From: Hydrangea macrophylla
Taxonomy: Eukaryota; Streptophyta; Magnoliopsida; Cornales; Hydrangeaceae
Assembly: GCA_033977485.1 (NCBI GenBank)
Contig: CM066994.1
Location: 12,712,001-12,776,000, forward strand
Length of the DNA stretch: 64,000 nt
Reading direction: 5' to 3'
Part shown: positions 11,712-23,190 of the stretch, in pieces
Numbering within the stretch: the stretch's first letter is position 1
Layout of the letters: every line of letters begins with the position of its first letter
Notes under the pieces: generated by a model
The model's input: only the letters and a program-made list of their open reading frames with translations
Database searches by the model: none
Told to the model about the DNA's origin: nothing
Made by a program: the position numbers and the translations under genes

Positions 11712-13080
11712 TGATGTTGTCAATATCAAGATATAAAAAGTATACTTTACTTTTCTAAAGATTTGCAGTGTGGAAGTAAAGGTCGAACCCACAGAGATTG
11801 AAATACTACAATGCTTTAATTTTAAAACCTAAATTTAATTAATCATGAAAACGGATTTTGATTTTGAATTTAATTAAACTACTAACAATAAAAATAAATC
11901 TAAACTATGAAAGCAATTAAAGTTGTTTAAATAATGTTTAAGGGAACCTAGGATTGCAAATCCACCACTAGCTTCATAATAGGAATATTTATGAATCACT
12001 TTAGCTTATTACGTTGGATGAATATGGGGAATTGTAGCTACAAGCCCAATTCCTCCGACAAGAAGATAATCATGGTTCAAGCACCAACATAATCCATCTT
12101 CGGTTAGCACGAATTATCTCACACTAAACTAGGGTTGTGATCTAATCCGTCTAACCTAGGCATGGACTATTCGGATACTTGATAGCACGAATCAATAAAG
12201 CACCATCACATGTAAACAACCTAAACAAGCACAGCAAGAATAGATCGTTGAGCACATCACAGTCAAAACAGATCTAAGACAAGAATAAATTCTGAAAGCA
12301 ATGATTTAATCAATAGAAGTACGATTTATTTATAAAAATCCTCTAAACATGTGACTGTCATCCATACATAATAAAACTAAAATAAAAGCATAGATAAAAC
12401 CCTATTACTCATCTAGGGCTTCATTGAAACCCTAGATCGATGATCTAGCCGTCCATGGAAGTGATAGATGGCAAGTAGTTGATGGAGGAGGCCATGGAAA
12501 CCCTTGGTCTTCTTCTTCTTCTCCTTGCTTCCCTCTCTTCAATGGCTGGAAGTATGTATGTATAATATGTATGTATGGGTGTGTAACAATTGCCAACCCC
12601 ATAATTGAGTAAATTTGGAGTTTATATAGAGTTTGTACAAGCTTTGGAAGGCTTCCTAACCCGAAACGAACTGAAACGCATGTAATTTACAGTCTGGACG
12701 TCGTTCAGCAGTCTCGTTTGCACAGGAGTCTTCAGTATACTGAAATACGCAACTTTGGTTTTTGGACATATCGCGCGAGCGGGTCGCGCGAGCGCGACAA
12801 TTGGACCTTCGCGCGCGCGAATCGCGCGAGCGATTTCTGGGTTCTCGCGCGAGCGGATCGCGCGAGCGATTCTCGGATTTCGCGGGCGCGGGTCGCGCAC
12901 GACTTGGCTTTTTCAGCTTCTTTACTTCTGACTTTTCACCCTGTTTATCCTGGTTTAGTTGATTTCTTCCAAAACCTGTCAGAAACTAGAAAACGAAGTA
13001 AAAATATACAAAAACAGGATAAAAAGGTACTAACAAATGTTCGTTAAGGCGTATAAATAGGATTAGTTCTCTCCCGATCA
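11712..13080 (-). repeat. 5' LTR of element A
   Basis: 1369 bp. TATATAAA box at 12621-12628 (minus). Upstream of it the cluster 12771-12904 has TCGCGCGAGCG-type sites at 12771/12784, 12809/12822, 12845/12858 and 12880/12893: four pairs with an exact 13-bp step inside each pair and about 36 bp between pairs. Confidence 0.95.
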
Positions 13081-13137
13081 GGCATAGCGATCCTTTAACA
13101 GCTCTAGTGTCTCTGCCTCAATGCGCATGGTGGTATC
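13081..13137 (-). pseudogene. D1 first-ORF remnant, middle piece
   Basis: 57 bases of D1 coding sequence between elements A and F. Allowing for the two target duplications (GGCAT and GTATC), the minus-strand frame is continuous with 14454-14659 on one side and 4249-4617 on the other, reading through TTMRIEAETLELLKDRYAF. This shows that A and F both landed inside one former reading frame. Confidence 0.7.
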
Positions 13138-14453
13138 TGATCTTGTCAGAATCAAGATAAAAAAGTATGCTTTACTTTCTAAGGATTTGTAGTGTGGAAG
13201 TAAAGGTCGAACCCACAGAGATTGAATTACTAAAGCACTTTAATTTTAAAACCTAAATTTAGTTAATTAAGAAAATAGAGTTTTGATTTTGATTTTATTT
13301 AAACTAATAACAATGAAAATAAATCAAAACTATGAATGCGATTAAAAGTTGTTTTAAGCGATATTGAAAGTGAACCTAGGATTGTAAATCCACCACTAGC
13401 TTCATAATAAGGGTATCTATGCATTCAATTAGCTTATTATGTTGGATGATAATGGGGAATTGTAGCTACAAGCCCAATTCCTCCATCAAGAAGATAACTA
13501 CGATTCAAGCACCAACATAATTCATCTTCAGTTAGCACGGATTGTCTCACACTAATCTAGGGTTGCGGCACAATCCGTCTTTCCTAGGCATGAACTATTC
13601 AGCTACTTGATATCACAATTCAATTAAGCACCATTACATGTAAATAATCCATACAAGCACAACAAATATAGATCATTGAGCACATCACATTCAAAATAGA
13701 TCTAAGACAAGAATAAAGCAATAATTTAATCAATAGAAGTACGATTTTATTATAAAAAATTCTCTAAACATGTAATCATCATCTATACATAATAAATCTA
13801 AAAGAAAAGCATAAAATACACCATATTACTTGGCTAGGGTTTCATTGAAACCCTAGATCTAGGTTCAGTTGGCCATAGAATCGCAGATTGGCAAGAGGTT
13901 GATGGAGGAGGGCATGGAAATCCTTGGTCTTCTTCTTCTTCTCCTTGCCCTCTTCAATGGCTGTGTATAATGTTGTATATTATGGTGTGTATAAGGTCTG
14001 AAACCTAAAAAATTGAATAAGAATAGGATATATATAGATTTGGAGCAAGTTTGGATGCTTTCCTAAACCAAATGACACTTAAACTGCTGTAAAATACATC
14101 CTGGACGTAATTAGGCAGTTTCGTTCACGTAGGAATCTTCAGTACACTAAAATACGTGTCTTTGATTTTTGCATAGGTTGGGAGAGTGGGCCGCGCGAGC
14201 GCGTAATTGGGAGGTCGCGCGAGCGGGTCGAGCGAGCGAGGTTCTGGTTTGTCGCGCGAGCAAGCCGCGCGCACGATATTGCTTTTTCTGCTTCTTTTCT
14301 TCTGCTTTTTCACCCCATTTAGCCTGGAATCCTTACTTTCTTCCAAATCCTGACAGAAAACAGGAAACAAAGTAAAATTATACTAAAACAGGACAAAAAG
14401 TTCTAACAAATGTGAATTAAGGCATATAATTAGGACTTGTTCTCTCCCGATCA
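13138..14453 (-). repeat. Solo LTR F, same family as A and B
   Basis: 1316 bp from TGATCTTGTC to CCCGATCA, flanked by perfect 5-bp GTATC duplications (13133-13137 and 14454-14458). TATATATA box (minus) at 14029-14036; CG-palindrome cluster at 14190-14278 with pairs 14215/14228 and 14252/14265 at a 13-bp step. No internal region remains, so this is the product of LTR-LTR recombination. More diverged from A than A's LTRs from each other. Confidence 0.92.
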
Positions 14454-14659
14454 GTATCCCTGTGGTAGACGACCTCTCTACGCATGATATCGGGATCCTG
14501 GATCCCAACCTCATGTATCTCGTACCATAGGTTAGTTTCCATGTTGTTGGTGGCAGTCTGTCGGATTCTCGATAGATAGTATGTTGGGTCTGCAGGCTCT
14601 ATATGGTTTACGTTGATATAGTGTCCTCCAAAAGCATCTGGGATAAAGATTGGATTCAT
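14454..14659 (-). pseudogene. D1 first ORF, N-terminal piece (gag-like, unrecognised)
   Basis: Minus-strand frame opening with Met at 14659 (MNPIFIPDAFGGHYINVNHI) about 110 bases after an initiator-Met primer site, the usual distance for the first ORF of a retrotransposon. It is interrupted at the F target site. I do not recognise the domain; position argues for a gag-type protein of element D1. Confidence 0.55.
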
Positions 14660-14769
14660 GATACTTGTCTAACAAAAGAACTATCTTAGTGCGAGCACTA
14701 TTCGAAAGTATCTGAAGGTTCCCAACATAGAGGTGTAGGATAATCAACGAGCACGTCTAAGTGAACCTA

Positions 14770-14783
14770 GTGCTCTGATACCA
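14770..14783 (-). other. Primer binding site of D1 (initiator tRNA-Met type)
   Basis: Minus strand TGGTATCAGAGCAC, seven bases after the LTR end at 14791. This is the standard primer site complementary to tRNA-iMet used by chromoviruses and copia elements; it orients D1 on the minus strand. Confidence 0.85.
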
Positions 14784-14790
14784 AAAATCA

Positions 14791-15280
14791 TGTCACGCCC
14801 CGGAGCAGCAGAAATTAGCAGGAAATAAAATTTTCCTTTCTGGGTCCGTAAGCCATGACTAGTTATATTAACTGATTGTCCACAAGTACACTAGATAAAT
14901 AAGAGAGTAACTTAAGCGAAAGCATAACCTGAATATACAGCAAAAGATTACTAGCTATTACATCATAGTTTGTAGTTTCAAAAGATAAAAGAACAAAAGA
15001 GATTAAGGCGTTGGACGCCGTTTACATATTTACATGTAAAGATAAAAGGAAGTGTAAGATCGTCAAAGTAAGGCGTGTAACGCCAATTTATAACTTTGTA
15101 CGAATGGACAAAAATCTATAAAGAACAACTAAGTCTTCTTTCTTTAAGATGCGCTTTTAACTAGCATAGCCATGACCTTCAGCATTGTAGGCCTCCCCTT
15201 CGAAGGCTTCATCTTCGTAGGCTCTTCCCTAATAGTCCTCCTCCGGACAATCATATCCTGTATAGTCTAGACATGGGAAT
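14791..15280 (-). repeat. D1 5' LTR, truncated 3' part
   Basis: 490 bp whose plus-strand start is TGTCACGCCCCGG. Clearly the reverse complement of 24035-24527 (D2), including the pattern around AAGACTTAGTTGTTCTTTATA. Homology to D2 stops at 15280, inside the loop of the second conserved hairpin (compare 24032-24051), where C2 begins. The remaining 5' part of this LTR is not found elsewhere in the window. Confidence 0.8.
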
Positions 15281-16650
15281 TGTCACAGCCCGGCCCCACA
15301 ATAGCGGACCTGGAGCCCGTGGCACGCCACCGAGGCTAACCCAATTCATTAACGTTCCCAAAAATTAGTTTGAAGAACACATGCAGCGGAATAAAACAAG
15401 ACATTTTGAAAACCATCCGTCCAGTCGACTGATCCTCAGACCCAGTCGACTGATCCTGGTCCAGCAGAAAGTTGGGTTTTAAAACACCATCCAGTCGACT
15501 GCTTTCTACACCCAGTCGACTGGGGCTTCAAATTTTCAGTCGACTGATGAGGTCCGGTCGACTGAAGTCCAGCCTGAACAAAATATTTGAATTGAAAACA
15601 TGATCCAGTCGACTGTGTCAAGGACCCAGTCGACTGATCCTCAATTAAAAGGGTGCAGTAAGTTGCTGAAAACAGAGGCTCCAGTTGACTGTTTTCTCAA
15701 CCAGTCGACTGATTTATGGCAGCTTCTCATTCTGCAGAGTTTTCTAAGTTTAAAAGCTTTTGAATTCGAACGGCGATCAAACACACACTTCCAATAGTAC
15801 TCCAAAGCAATTCTAACTGTATTAACATATTACCGAAGCACAGTTACAACATGTTACTAACTATTACAACGTTTTAGTTCATTCTAACATACCAAGTTAA
15901 ACATAACTAAAAACCATAAAAATTCTTATTACAACATCCTATTATCCCAAAACTACAAGGTTAACATTCAAGTTGCCTTCTAAAAGAACTCCCAACCCAC
16001 GTGCTCACTTCTGCGATTCCTCGCCAGCATTTACACCTGCAATGGTTATTTGAATAACCACACATATTTTGATTTGTTTAAGCTAACGCTTAGTGAATAA
16101 AACAACATATGCACATGAATGATAAACATGTCCGCATTCACATCTCTACAATTCATACTAGTCGCCGGAGACTCACGTGGCCGTCCATACTCCCAATCCG
16201 CGACTCCTCGCCAATAAGTCCACGCGAAAGGGTAAGACCCACGATTCTTCTCTTCAATCGTGCAACCTTAATGCCTATATCGGCTCCACAAAATGGCATG
16301 GTGACCACGTGCTCCTTCTGACCCAAATAAGCAACTTAATATGCTCAAATACATATCACCATACTCGCGGTAATCAAAATATATCACCGTGCTATTGAGC
16401 CTACTTATCAATATAAATGCCCAATATGAACTACACAATATATATCTCTAAGAATTAATACATGCTATTCAAACATAACATGAATACATATCAAGAAACC
16501 ATTCCAAAAACATAGTTGAATCACTCACCTCCGATTTACGCTCTTATAATTCAATCTCAAGAAAACCCGTGCACAAAGAACGTGCAGAAGTCCGTCTAGT
16601 AAAATTCCTATGAATCAAAATTCCATTTCAACTTTTATGAAAATTCCATA
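15281..16650 (-). repeat. C2 LTR (right end uncertain)
   Basis: Plus-strand start TGTCACAGCCCGGCCC; on the minus strand the end reads CCTCGGTGGCGTGCCACG...GGGCTGTGACA, like C1. Hairpins at 16079-16092 and 16044-16059 and then TGCAGG follow in minus order, and ACTCACCT (16523-16530) gives a minus-strand AGGTGAGT. The 5' end of C2 could not be located: no matching duplication of GGAAT was found before the ATT-rich array of D2 begins, so 16650 is an estimate. Confidence 0.6.
15422..15711. repeat. CAGTCGACTG palindrome array of C2
   Basis: Sites start at 15422/15443, 15492/15513, 15537/15555 (variant CGGTCGACTG), 15606/15627 and 15682/15702 (15682 variant CAGTTGACTG): five pairs, step 21, 21, 18, 21 and 20 bp. 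Same motif and spacing as C1 and I. Confidence 0.9.
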
Positions 16651-19113
16651 TCACCGTGTTATTATTATTAGTATTACTATTTTAGAAAATCTTGTGCCTA
16701 ATATGTGGTGCCCCGAATCTAGGTCCGTATTATGATTTCTATTATCATTATTATTATTGCTACTACTATTTATTATTATTACTATTATTATTAGTTAGCC
16801 GTTAAAACTCGTGTTTTAACATGTGGTATCCCTAACCCAGGTCCGTATTATATTTGTTGTTATTATAATTATTATTGTTATTATTATTATGATTATTATT
16901 TTTCGGTTATTGATATTATAGTCCAGTTAACCTCGTGATTAACATATATACTGTAACATTCGTACCCGGGGAAAGGTTTAATTATCTCATAATTTGCATT
17001 AATTAATATAATTAGTGTATAAAATGGATTAAGGGGAGGCTTGGACTCGCCCGTGGAAAAAGTTTTCAGAGAAGGACACCATATGGAAAAGTCCCCAGTG
17101 AAGGTGGGACAGGTATTGCAGTGGGACCCAGTGAAGGGCCCGGATAAAATGAAATTTGCATTTTATATGTTAAATGCATTTATGTGATTACATGAATATT
17201 TGCTTAAATGCGTTCATATTATATGATGATTTATGTGTTCGCATTTGACACCCAAATAAGGGTCTAAATGGAAAAGATTTAAAATTAGTAGGTGTGATAG
17301 CAATTTCACAAAATATGTGGGACCCACGTTGGGACCCATACGGAACTTAGACAAACACCTATTTAGATAATTGGGTAGTTAATGGAATATTTGGGGAGTT
17401 CATAATAGAAATTGGAAACTTTAGGGGTACTAAATGAAAATTGGGAGCATGAGTCACTCCTACAATGCTTAGGAGAAAGACACCTAGTGTCTTCTCCATT
17501 ACACCAAGATGATCTAAAGAAAATTTGGGAGAGAGTGTGAGGAAGAGAGACGTTAGAAGAGGAAGAGAAGGAGAAAAATCAAGATATCTCCCAAATCTCC
17601 AAGAATTGATCTCCAAACCTTCAACTAGGACTCCATTGGAAGGTATGTATGGATTCTATGAACTTACTAAACCCTATTTGTTGAGGTTTCCATTGATTTC
17701 TCATGTTAGATAACCTAGACCCAAATTGGGGATTTCTTGTAAAACTTGTAGGAATCACTCCGGAGTAGGATTTGGGCAAGAATTGTTAAAGAATTCACTT
17801 GTTTGGGGTAAAATCTATAAGAGGTGAGTGACTCTAATCCATGGGTTGGATGTAAATCATGTTAAATGTGTTAATTTATATGTTGATATGTTGAATTCTT
17901 GTAAATTAGAGCATTGACATGAGAATTGGGTATATATGAACTTGTTGATATATGTGGGTTTGGTTGGTTTACTTTAAATTGGAAGTTTAATATGTGTTAA
18001 ATGATTTGTGAAGTGCCATGTTGAGAATTATGTGATTGTGTGTTATGTGGGTTGAAGAAAGCCTTATGTTGATTCACCGTGGATTTACTCCATAATAAGG
18101 AGACGTGGAAAAATCCAACGGTGTAAGGGTACTCACCACACTAACTGTGTAAAGGTGTGTGAGTGGCAACCCAACTGTAGAAGGGTGTGTGAGATTGTGT
18201 GAATTAGAGGTGCTATATGCACATAAGGGCAAAAAGGCAAGAGCGACGTCACGGTGAATTGATATTTGGTCTTTGGAGACTAAATGATATGTTAATTGTT
18301 GATTTGTGCATTGAATATGATATTACACTCATACATGTGATTAGTTTTACTCACTAAGCGAAAGTTTAAACAAATATTATTTTCTGTTGTGGTTATTGAA
18401 TAACCACCGCAGGTACGGCACGAGAGGAGGAAAGGAAATGACCGGCACGTCGGGTTTGGGCTTGGGATTTGTAAATATATTCATAACTTGTAATATAATG
18501 TAACTTGTGGGTTAGTATCCTTGACTTGTGGATTAAAGACTTGACTCGTGGTTGTATCCATGGAGTTAGTTTTGGAATCCTACGACTCATGTGTTTAATG
18601 TAGATTTGAAGGAACTTATGTAATTTCTATGTGAAAGTTGTAGGTTGTATGTTTGGATCATTCCGACAAGTCCGAATACATGGGTGGTAGATTTTGGTCA
18701 AGTTTCCTTTGTAAATAAATGTTTTTATGAGGTTTGATCCTCTTGTTGGAAGGTTTATGTAAATGGTTGCTTGGAGATGGTTTGAAATGCTTCTTTAATG
18801 GTTTATGTGGTTGGTTATAACTTGGGTTCATTTCCAAGAAGGTTGCATGAAATCTTAACTTTTGCCAAGAGTTGAACTTTAAACACACTTGATTTGATTC
18901 AAAGGATGTGTCTATGGCTTAGCTTGATCCAAATAAAGTGATGTTTATGTTTTGAGTGTTTGGAAGAACTTAAATTGGTGTTGGAAATGTTTCAATGTGT
19001 TTCAAATGATTTTAAAATGGTTGGTTAAGGTTCTATGAGGTTTGGGTTGGTTTTGGGTATGTTTGGACAGTTAGAACAGGGGTTTTCTGCTAAAATATGA
19101 CTTCTGCAGAAAC

Positions 19114-19217
19114 CGGATCGATCCGGGCCTTGAGCGGATCGATCCGGAGCATCTGGAGGAGCCAGAGTGGTCATTCTGTCAAAACCGGATCGATCCGGTT
19201 TTGGGCGGATCGATCCG
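19114..19217. repeat. CGGATCGATCCG palindrome array of E
   Basis: Four perfect 12-bp palindromes start at 19114/19135 and 19186/19206: step 21 and 20 bp within pairs, 72 bp from pair to pair. Motif, step and pair period equal those of element G, an unrelated LTR family. TATAAAAT follows 119 bp after the last site. Confidence 0.92.
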
Positions 19218-20844
19218 CTGGTTCAGTTTCAGCACCGACGGCTTTTACGGAAACGGACATAACCCACTCTAGAAAAGTCGGATTCGCGCGCCGTTTTTTT
19301 GCGTTGGAACCGGGACTCAAAGACCTATCTTTTGGTATAAAATTTTCTATACCTTATTGTGGATATCGCATGTTTTCAAATTTTTACCCACTTTTAAAAC
19401 AAATGTTTTTTCAAATTCAAAGAGTCGCCACTTAATTTTTAAAAGGAAAAATTAAGAAACCATTTTAAAAGCAAACTGATCTTTTGCGAAACCAAAGATA
19501 AACTGGGTCCGGGGATTATGGAATGAAAGGGGAAGGAGCCCGACGGACTAAAACGCCCCCTTTCATCCTATCTCGCGATAGGCCTCTACTCAACATCCTT
19601 TTTAATCAAATTAATAATCTAAGCATGCCCTCAATTAATACATATATAGGTATACATAACACAAGCATGTTGAAAGGGTGCAAAATTGCTAACGATAAAA
19701 TATCATTCATAAGCCACGTAATACAAGTAGCAAACAACATGATATGCAATAGAGAACTAGAAAACATACCCGGGATCCAGCCGCGAATATCAAACGTGCA
19801 ATGCATGCGAGAACAAAATAAACCTAAGAAAGGTCTCTAACACATATATACACATAAGGCAAAACCTAGGCTAAGGTGTCGCACATGGAGTCGAAAATCA
19901 ATATAAATCAAAGAATGAAATTAAACTAGAGAAGAATTGAGGAATTGTACCTCAAATGCGCTACAAAACAAAGGTTAGCACACATGCCTTAGACAAGATA
20001 TAATATCAAAAGGTAATCAATCCTAAGTCATGTTCATTTAAATACATCTTAGACAAGAGATAAGTCCTACTTATGGATATTAACATGTATGAATGAATGT
20101 ATGAATATGAACAAGAATGGGACATGAATTTATTCACTAATTTGGATCCCTAAGCCTCTGGGTTTAATCTAAATTATCATTATTCAAAACATGGTTTGAG
20201 TCCTAAGACATTAAGAGACCATTTGAGTTGAAATAAATAAGATTAGACAAAAATAGTAGCAGTTTTTTTATGAACTACAGAGAGCAGACCAGACGTTCAA
20301 AAATGGAAATAAAATACTTTCAATGGTTGGATCTTACTTATTTTTGGATATGTTATGCCTCTGTGAGAAACTTTCAATGGTTTGAGTCCTAAAATACTTT
20401 CAAAATGCTTTCACAAACTGTATGATTTTTTATAAGTACCTTAGCTCTTTTTAGGGTACCTTCCTAACACATTAAGGTACTTATAAAAAATTATTTGAGA
20501 CCCCGAAAACTTTATTAGGGTTCTGATTTATTAATTTCAAAACAGACTTATTATTCTGAAAGCATTTTAGAACTCTGGACAGATTGTGATTAGCTCACAA
20601 AAATCATGATCAAACCTCTCTAATCACAAAATCTTGCTAAAACAAAAATCACAGTGGTAAAACAATGTGTTACTGATATTTTCCCGTTGGTTTCACTTGA
20701 TTTCAACGGTTAGATCTTAAACTAAAAATCTTTGATCAAAAACAGTTTGTGAGCCCACTGTTTTTGTCTTGCTAGTTCAAGTTTGTTGATTGGCCTCAAC
20801 TATTAAAACATGAAGTTGGGGCTCAAACCAAACTACTTCTTCTA

Positions 20845-21390
20845 CCATTTGATGGTCATTGAAGACTATGAAGCACACCACACTTATGGATCTTGATGAA
20901 GTATTGAAATGAACTTCACAAAATCCTCAAATAAAGAACTCAAACCTATGGACCCAAGTTTGAATTCAACTTATCACTCCTACCATTTGATGGTCATTGG
21001 AGTTAGAGACATACTCATATGTAGGTTTTAGATGAAGTATGAAAGACTTCTTAAAACCTAAGAGAAAGATTAGTCCAAGCCATGGGAGTGGACTTGAATT
21101 AACACATTTTCTCCTACCACTTGATGGTCATTGGAGACTATGAGGCATATATGCTCATAGGTTTTAATGAAGTATAGCATGGATTTCACAAGATCCAAAA
21201 AACAATGAACTTAAATCCATGGATAAAAGTTTGGATTCAAATCACTACTCCTACCACTTGATGGTCATTGGAGACTAAATGAAGTTAAAATCTACTTAAA
21301 TCTCATTGGAATATAGTAAGGATTCCATAAGATTTCTTAATGAAGAGGTTCAAGTCATGGATTAAGACTTGAATCTCACTAATTATATGT
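20845..21390. repeat. ~134-bp tandem repeat inside H
   Basis: The phrase CTACCAYTTGATGGTCATTG recurs at about 20848, 20982, 21115 and 21251, followed each time by GAAGTAT and AAAATCC-like phrases. Four diverged units with a period close to 134 bp. Confidence 0.85.
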
Positions 21391-22058
21391 AGATTAAGAC
21401 TATGATTCATTCTAATCTCCATATAGATCATAAGATCATAGGAAATTAAATAATCAAACTCAAAGAGGTTCAATGAGATATGGAAGATCTCATGCACCTT
21501 TTTAATGAAATAGAAATAAGGAAAATCAAGGAATACTTAGAAGACTAAGGATACAAACTCTTCAAAGTTGAATTTATCTTAAACCCAAAGCTAATTACAT
21601 CCAAATTGATGAAATGTCATGAGATTCAATCACAAGTTCTTGGTAGTGTGTGATGAAATGGGATAAGAAGAGAGGTTTTGAAAATGTGAAAAAGTTCCTA
21701 GAACTATGAACTTGTGATTGAATGGTCCTAATTCTATCAAGGATTAAGAGGTTACCTCTAGGACCTCAAGTATTTTTTCAACTTCTTGTGAGGATCTTCC
21801 AAGATTTCCCAAATTCTCTTCAAGATTCTTCCAATTCTTCAAGCTCTTCAAGAAATTCTTCTTCTCTCTCTCTAAAAATTTATATGATTCTTGTATGTAT
21901 GTATCTCTTGATTTTCAAGTTCAAGTCCTCAAAATGGAAGAGGAGGTTTTGTTTATATAGGCCTTTATTCCAGGGATAGATGGGTAAATTCGGGTGGAAA
22001 CCCATGTGCAAGGTTTTCTTCTAGAACATGTGAGAAGATGCAGTCTGTTACAGCCAGT

Positions 22059-22159
22059 GGCATTCGCTGGGTGCCGGCGGCACTCACTGAATGCCGGGCG
22101 GCACTCGCTGAGTGCCGGGCGGCAAACACTGAGTGCCGGCGCGGCACTCAGTGAGTGCC
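22059..22159. repeat. GGCACTC/GAGTGCC inverted-repeat array of H
   Basis: Five copies of a 17-bp interrupted palindrome (type GGCACTCGCTGAGTGCC) start at 22059, 22079, 22100, 22121 and 22143, a step of 20-22 bp. Located 100 bp upstream of the H TATA box. Confidence 0.9.
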
Positions 22160-23134
22160 GCCGCGTTTTCCGCGTGCCGGGGCTAACTGAATTTTGTCCC
22201 TCTTTTTGATTTTCCAAAAGTATGTTGGTGTAAACAAAATTTTTTTATTTTATGTATGTATATATTTGCATTAAGATCCCCCATGTGCATGGTATCAACC
22301 ATGTGCATGGTATATTTTTTAATATACTATTTTTTTTTTTTTTGTATTTTCTCTTTTTCAAAAATCTTTTCATTTATTTTGTTCTTCCTTTTTTTCAAGA
22401 AAAACTCCCTCTTTCTCTCTTTCTTTTTTTTTTTTTTGTGTTTTTGTTTATAAATTCTCTCTTTTTTTCTTTTTCTTTAAAATAAAATGGATTTCCAGAC
22501 TGGGTTTCTCACACGTTCTTCATCGTTCGGGTTTCCCTCCCGAATGCCTGAATCCTCTCCCTTTATCATTTTTATTATTTTCTAAAAAATTTTCTTGAAG
22601 ATTTTGGATTTCTTGGGAAAATCCTCGAATGTCACGGATATCATCATCATCGGTCTTTGAGAGGTAACCAATCCCTGGATTTGACGTTTGGTCAAAATTG
22701 GGGTGTCTACACTTATTAATTACCATTTTACCCTTGGGGGCTGTTTTGTAACAATAGAGTTGTTTAATGTTGCTAAACACATGTGATTCTTAGTAATTCG
22801 AATGTTTCTTTGCAAATTAATGTACTTGGACTCTTGTAGTATTGTTACACGTGTCCTAATCCGCAAGAGGTGGGTTGGGGTGTGACATATACCCTGAACA
22901 TATTAATGTTCGTTTTATTATTCCGTTAATAATAATGATATTATTATTGTTATTATTATTATTATTATTGTTATTATTATTATTATTGATTAAACTTCAA
23001 GCTCTAATATGTTGTACCCCGAACACATTATTCTGCTACTATTATTAATATTTATATTAATATTAATAATATTATTGTTATCACTTTCCGGTTAACCTCA
23101 TGTTAATATGTTGTACCCCGCATATATTATCTCC

Positions 23135-23190
<56 letters not shown>

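Larger units (their letters stand above)
4618..13080 (-). mobile_element. Element A: gag-protease-only Athila-like retrotransposon
   Basis: A 8463-bp element on the minus strand with two nearly identical LTRs, perfect GGCAT target duplication, tRNA-Asp primer site, a gag-protease reading frame, an internal CG-palindrome cluster, a long non-coding 3' region and a polypurine tract. No reverse transcriptase, RNase H or integrase is encoded anywhere between the LTRs, so it is non-autonomous for replication and would need enzymes from a relative such as G. LTRs differ mainly by short indels in the CG-rich cluster and by rare substitutions (for example 5140 region T versus C), so the insertion is recent. 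Confidence 0.93.
19358..22711 (-). repeat. LTR-type insertion H within E
   Basis: Plus-strand start TGTGGATATCGC; minus-strand start TGTAGACACCCC. Perfect CTTAT duplications at 19353-19357 and 22712-22716. At 3354 bp with no coding potential it reads as a solo LTR or a gutted element. TATATAAA (minus) at 21952-21959; palindrome array 22059-22159 lies 100 bp upstream. A four-unit tandem repeat occupies its middle, and GAGTCGCCACTTAATTTTT near 19420 is a motif I associate with plant LTR ends, without assigning a lineage. Confidence 0.82.
16952..22887 (+). repeat. Solo LTR E, split by H
   Basis: Begins TGTAACATTCG, ends GGGGTGTGACA, with perfect TATAC duplications at 16947-16951 and 22888-22892. 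Without H it is about 2.58 kb. A purine-rich leader near 17525-17600, donor-like GTATGT (17642) and AGGTGAGT (17822-17829), and the double hairpin (18355-18368, 18391-18405) followed by CCGCAGG give plus polarity. A TATAAAAT box lies at 19336, after the palindrome array. No coding region. Confidence 0.9.

Noticed and set aside
22252..22485. Phe/Leu-rich membrane-like frame
   Set aside because: Translation of T-rich low-complexity sequence at the 5' end of H.
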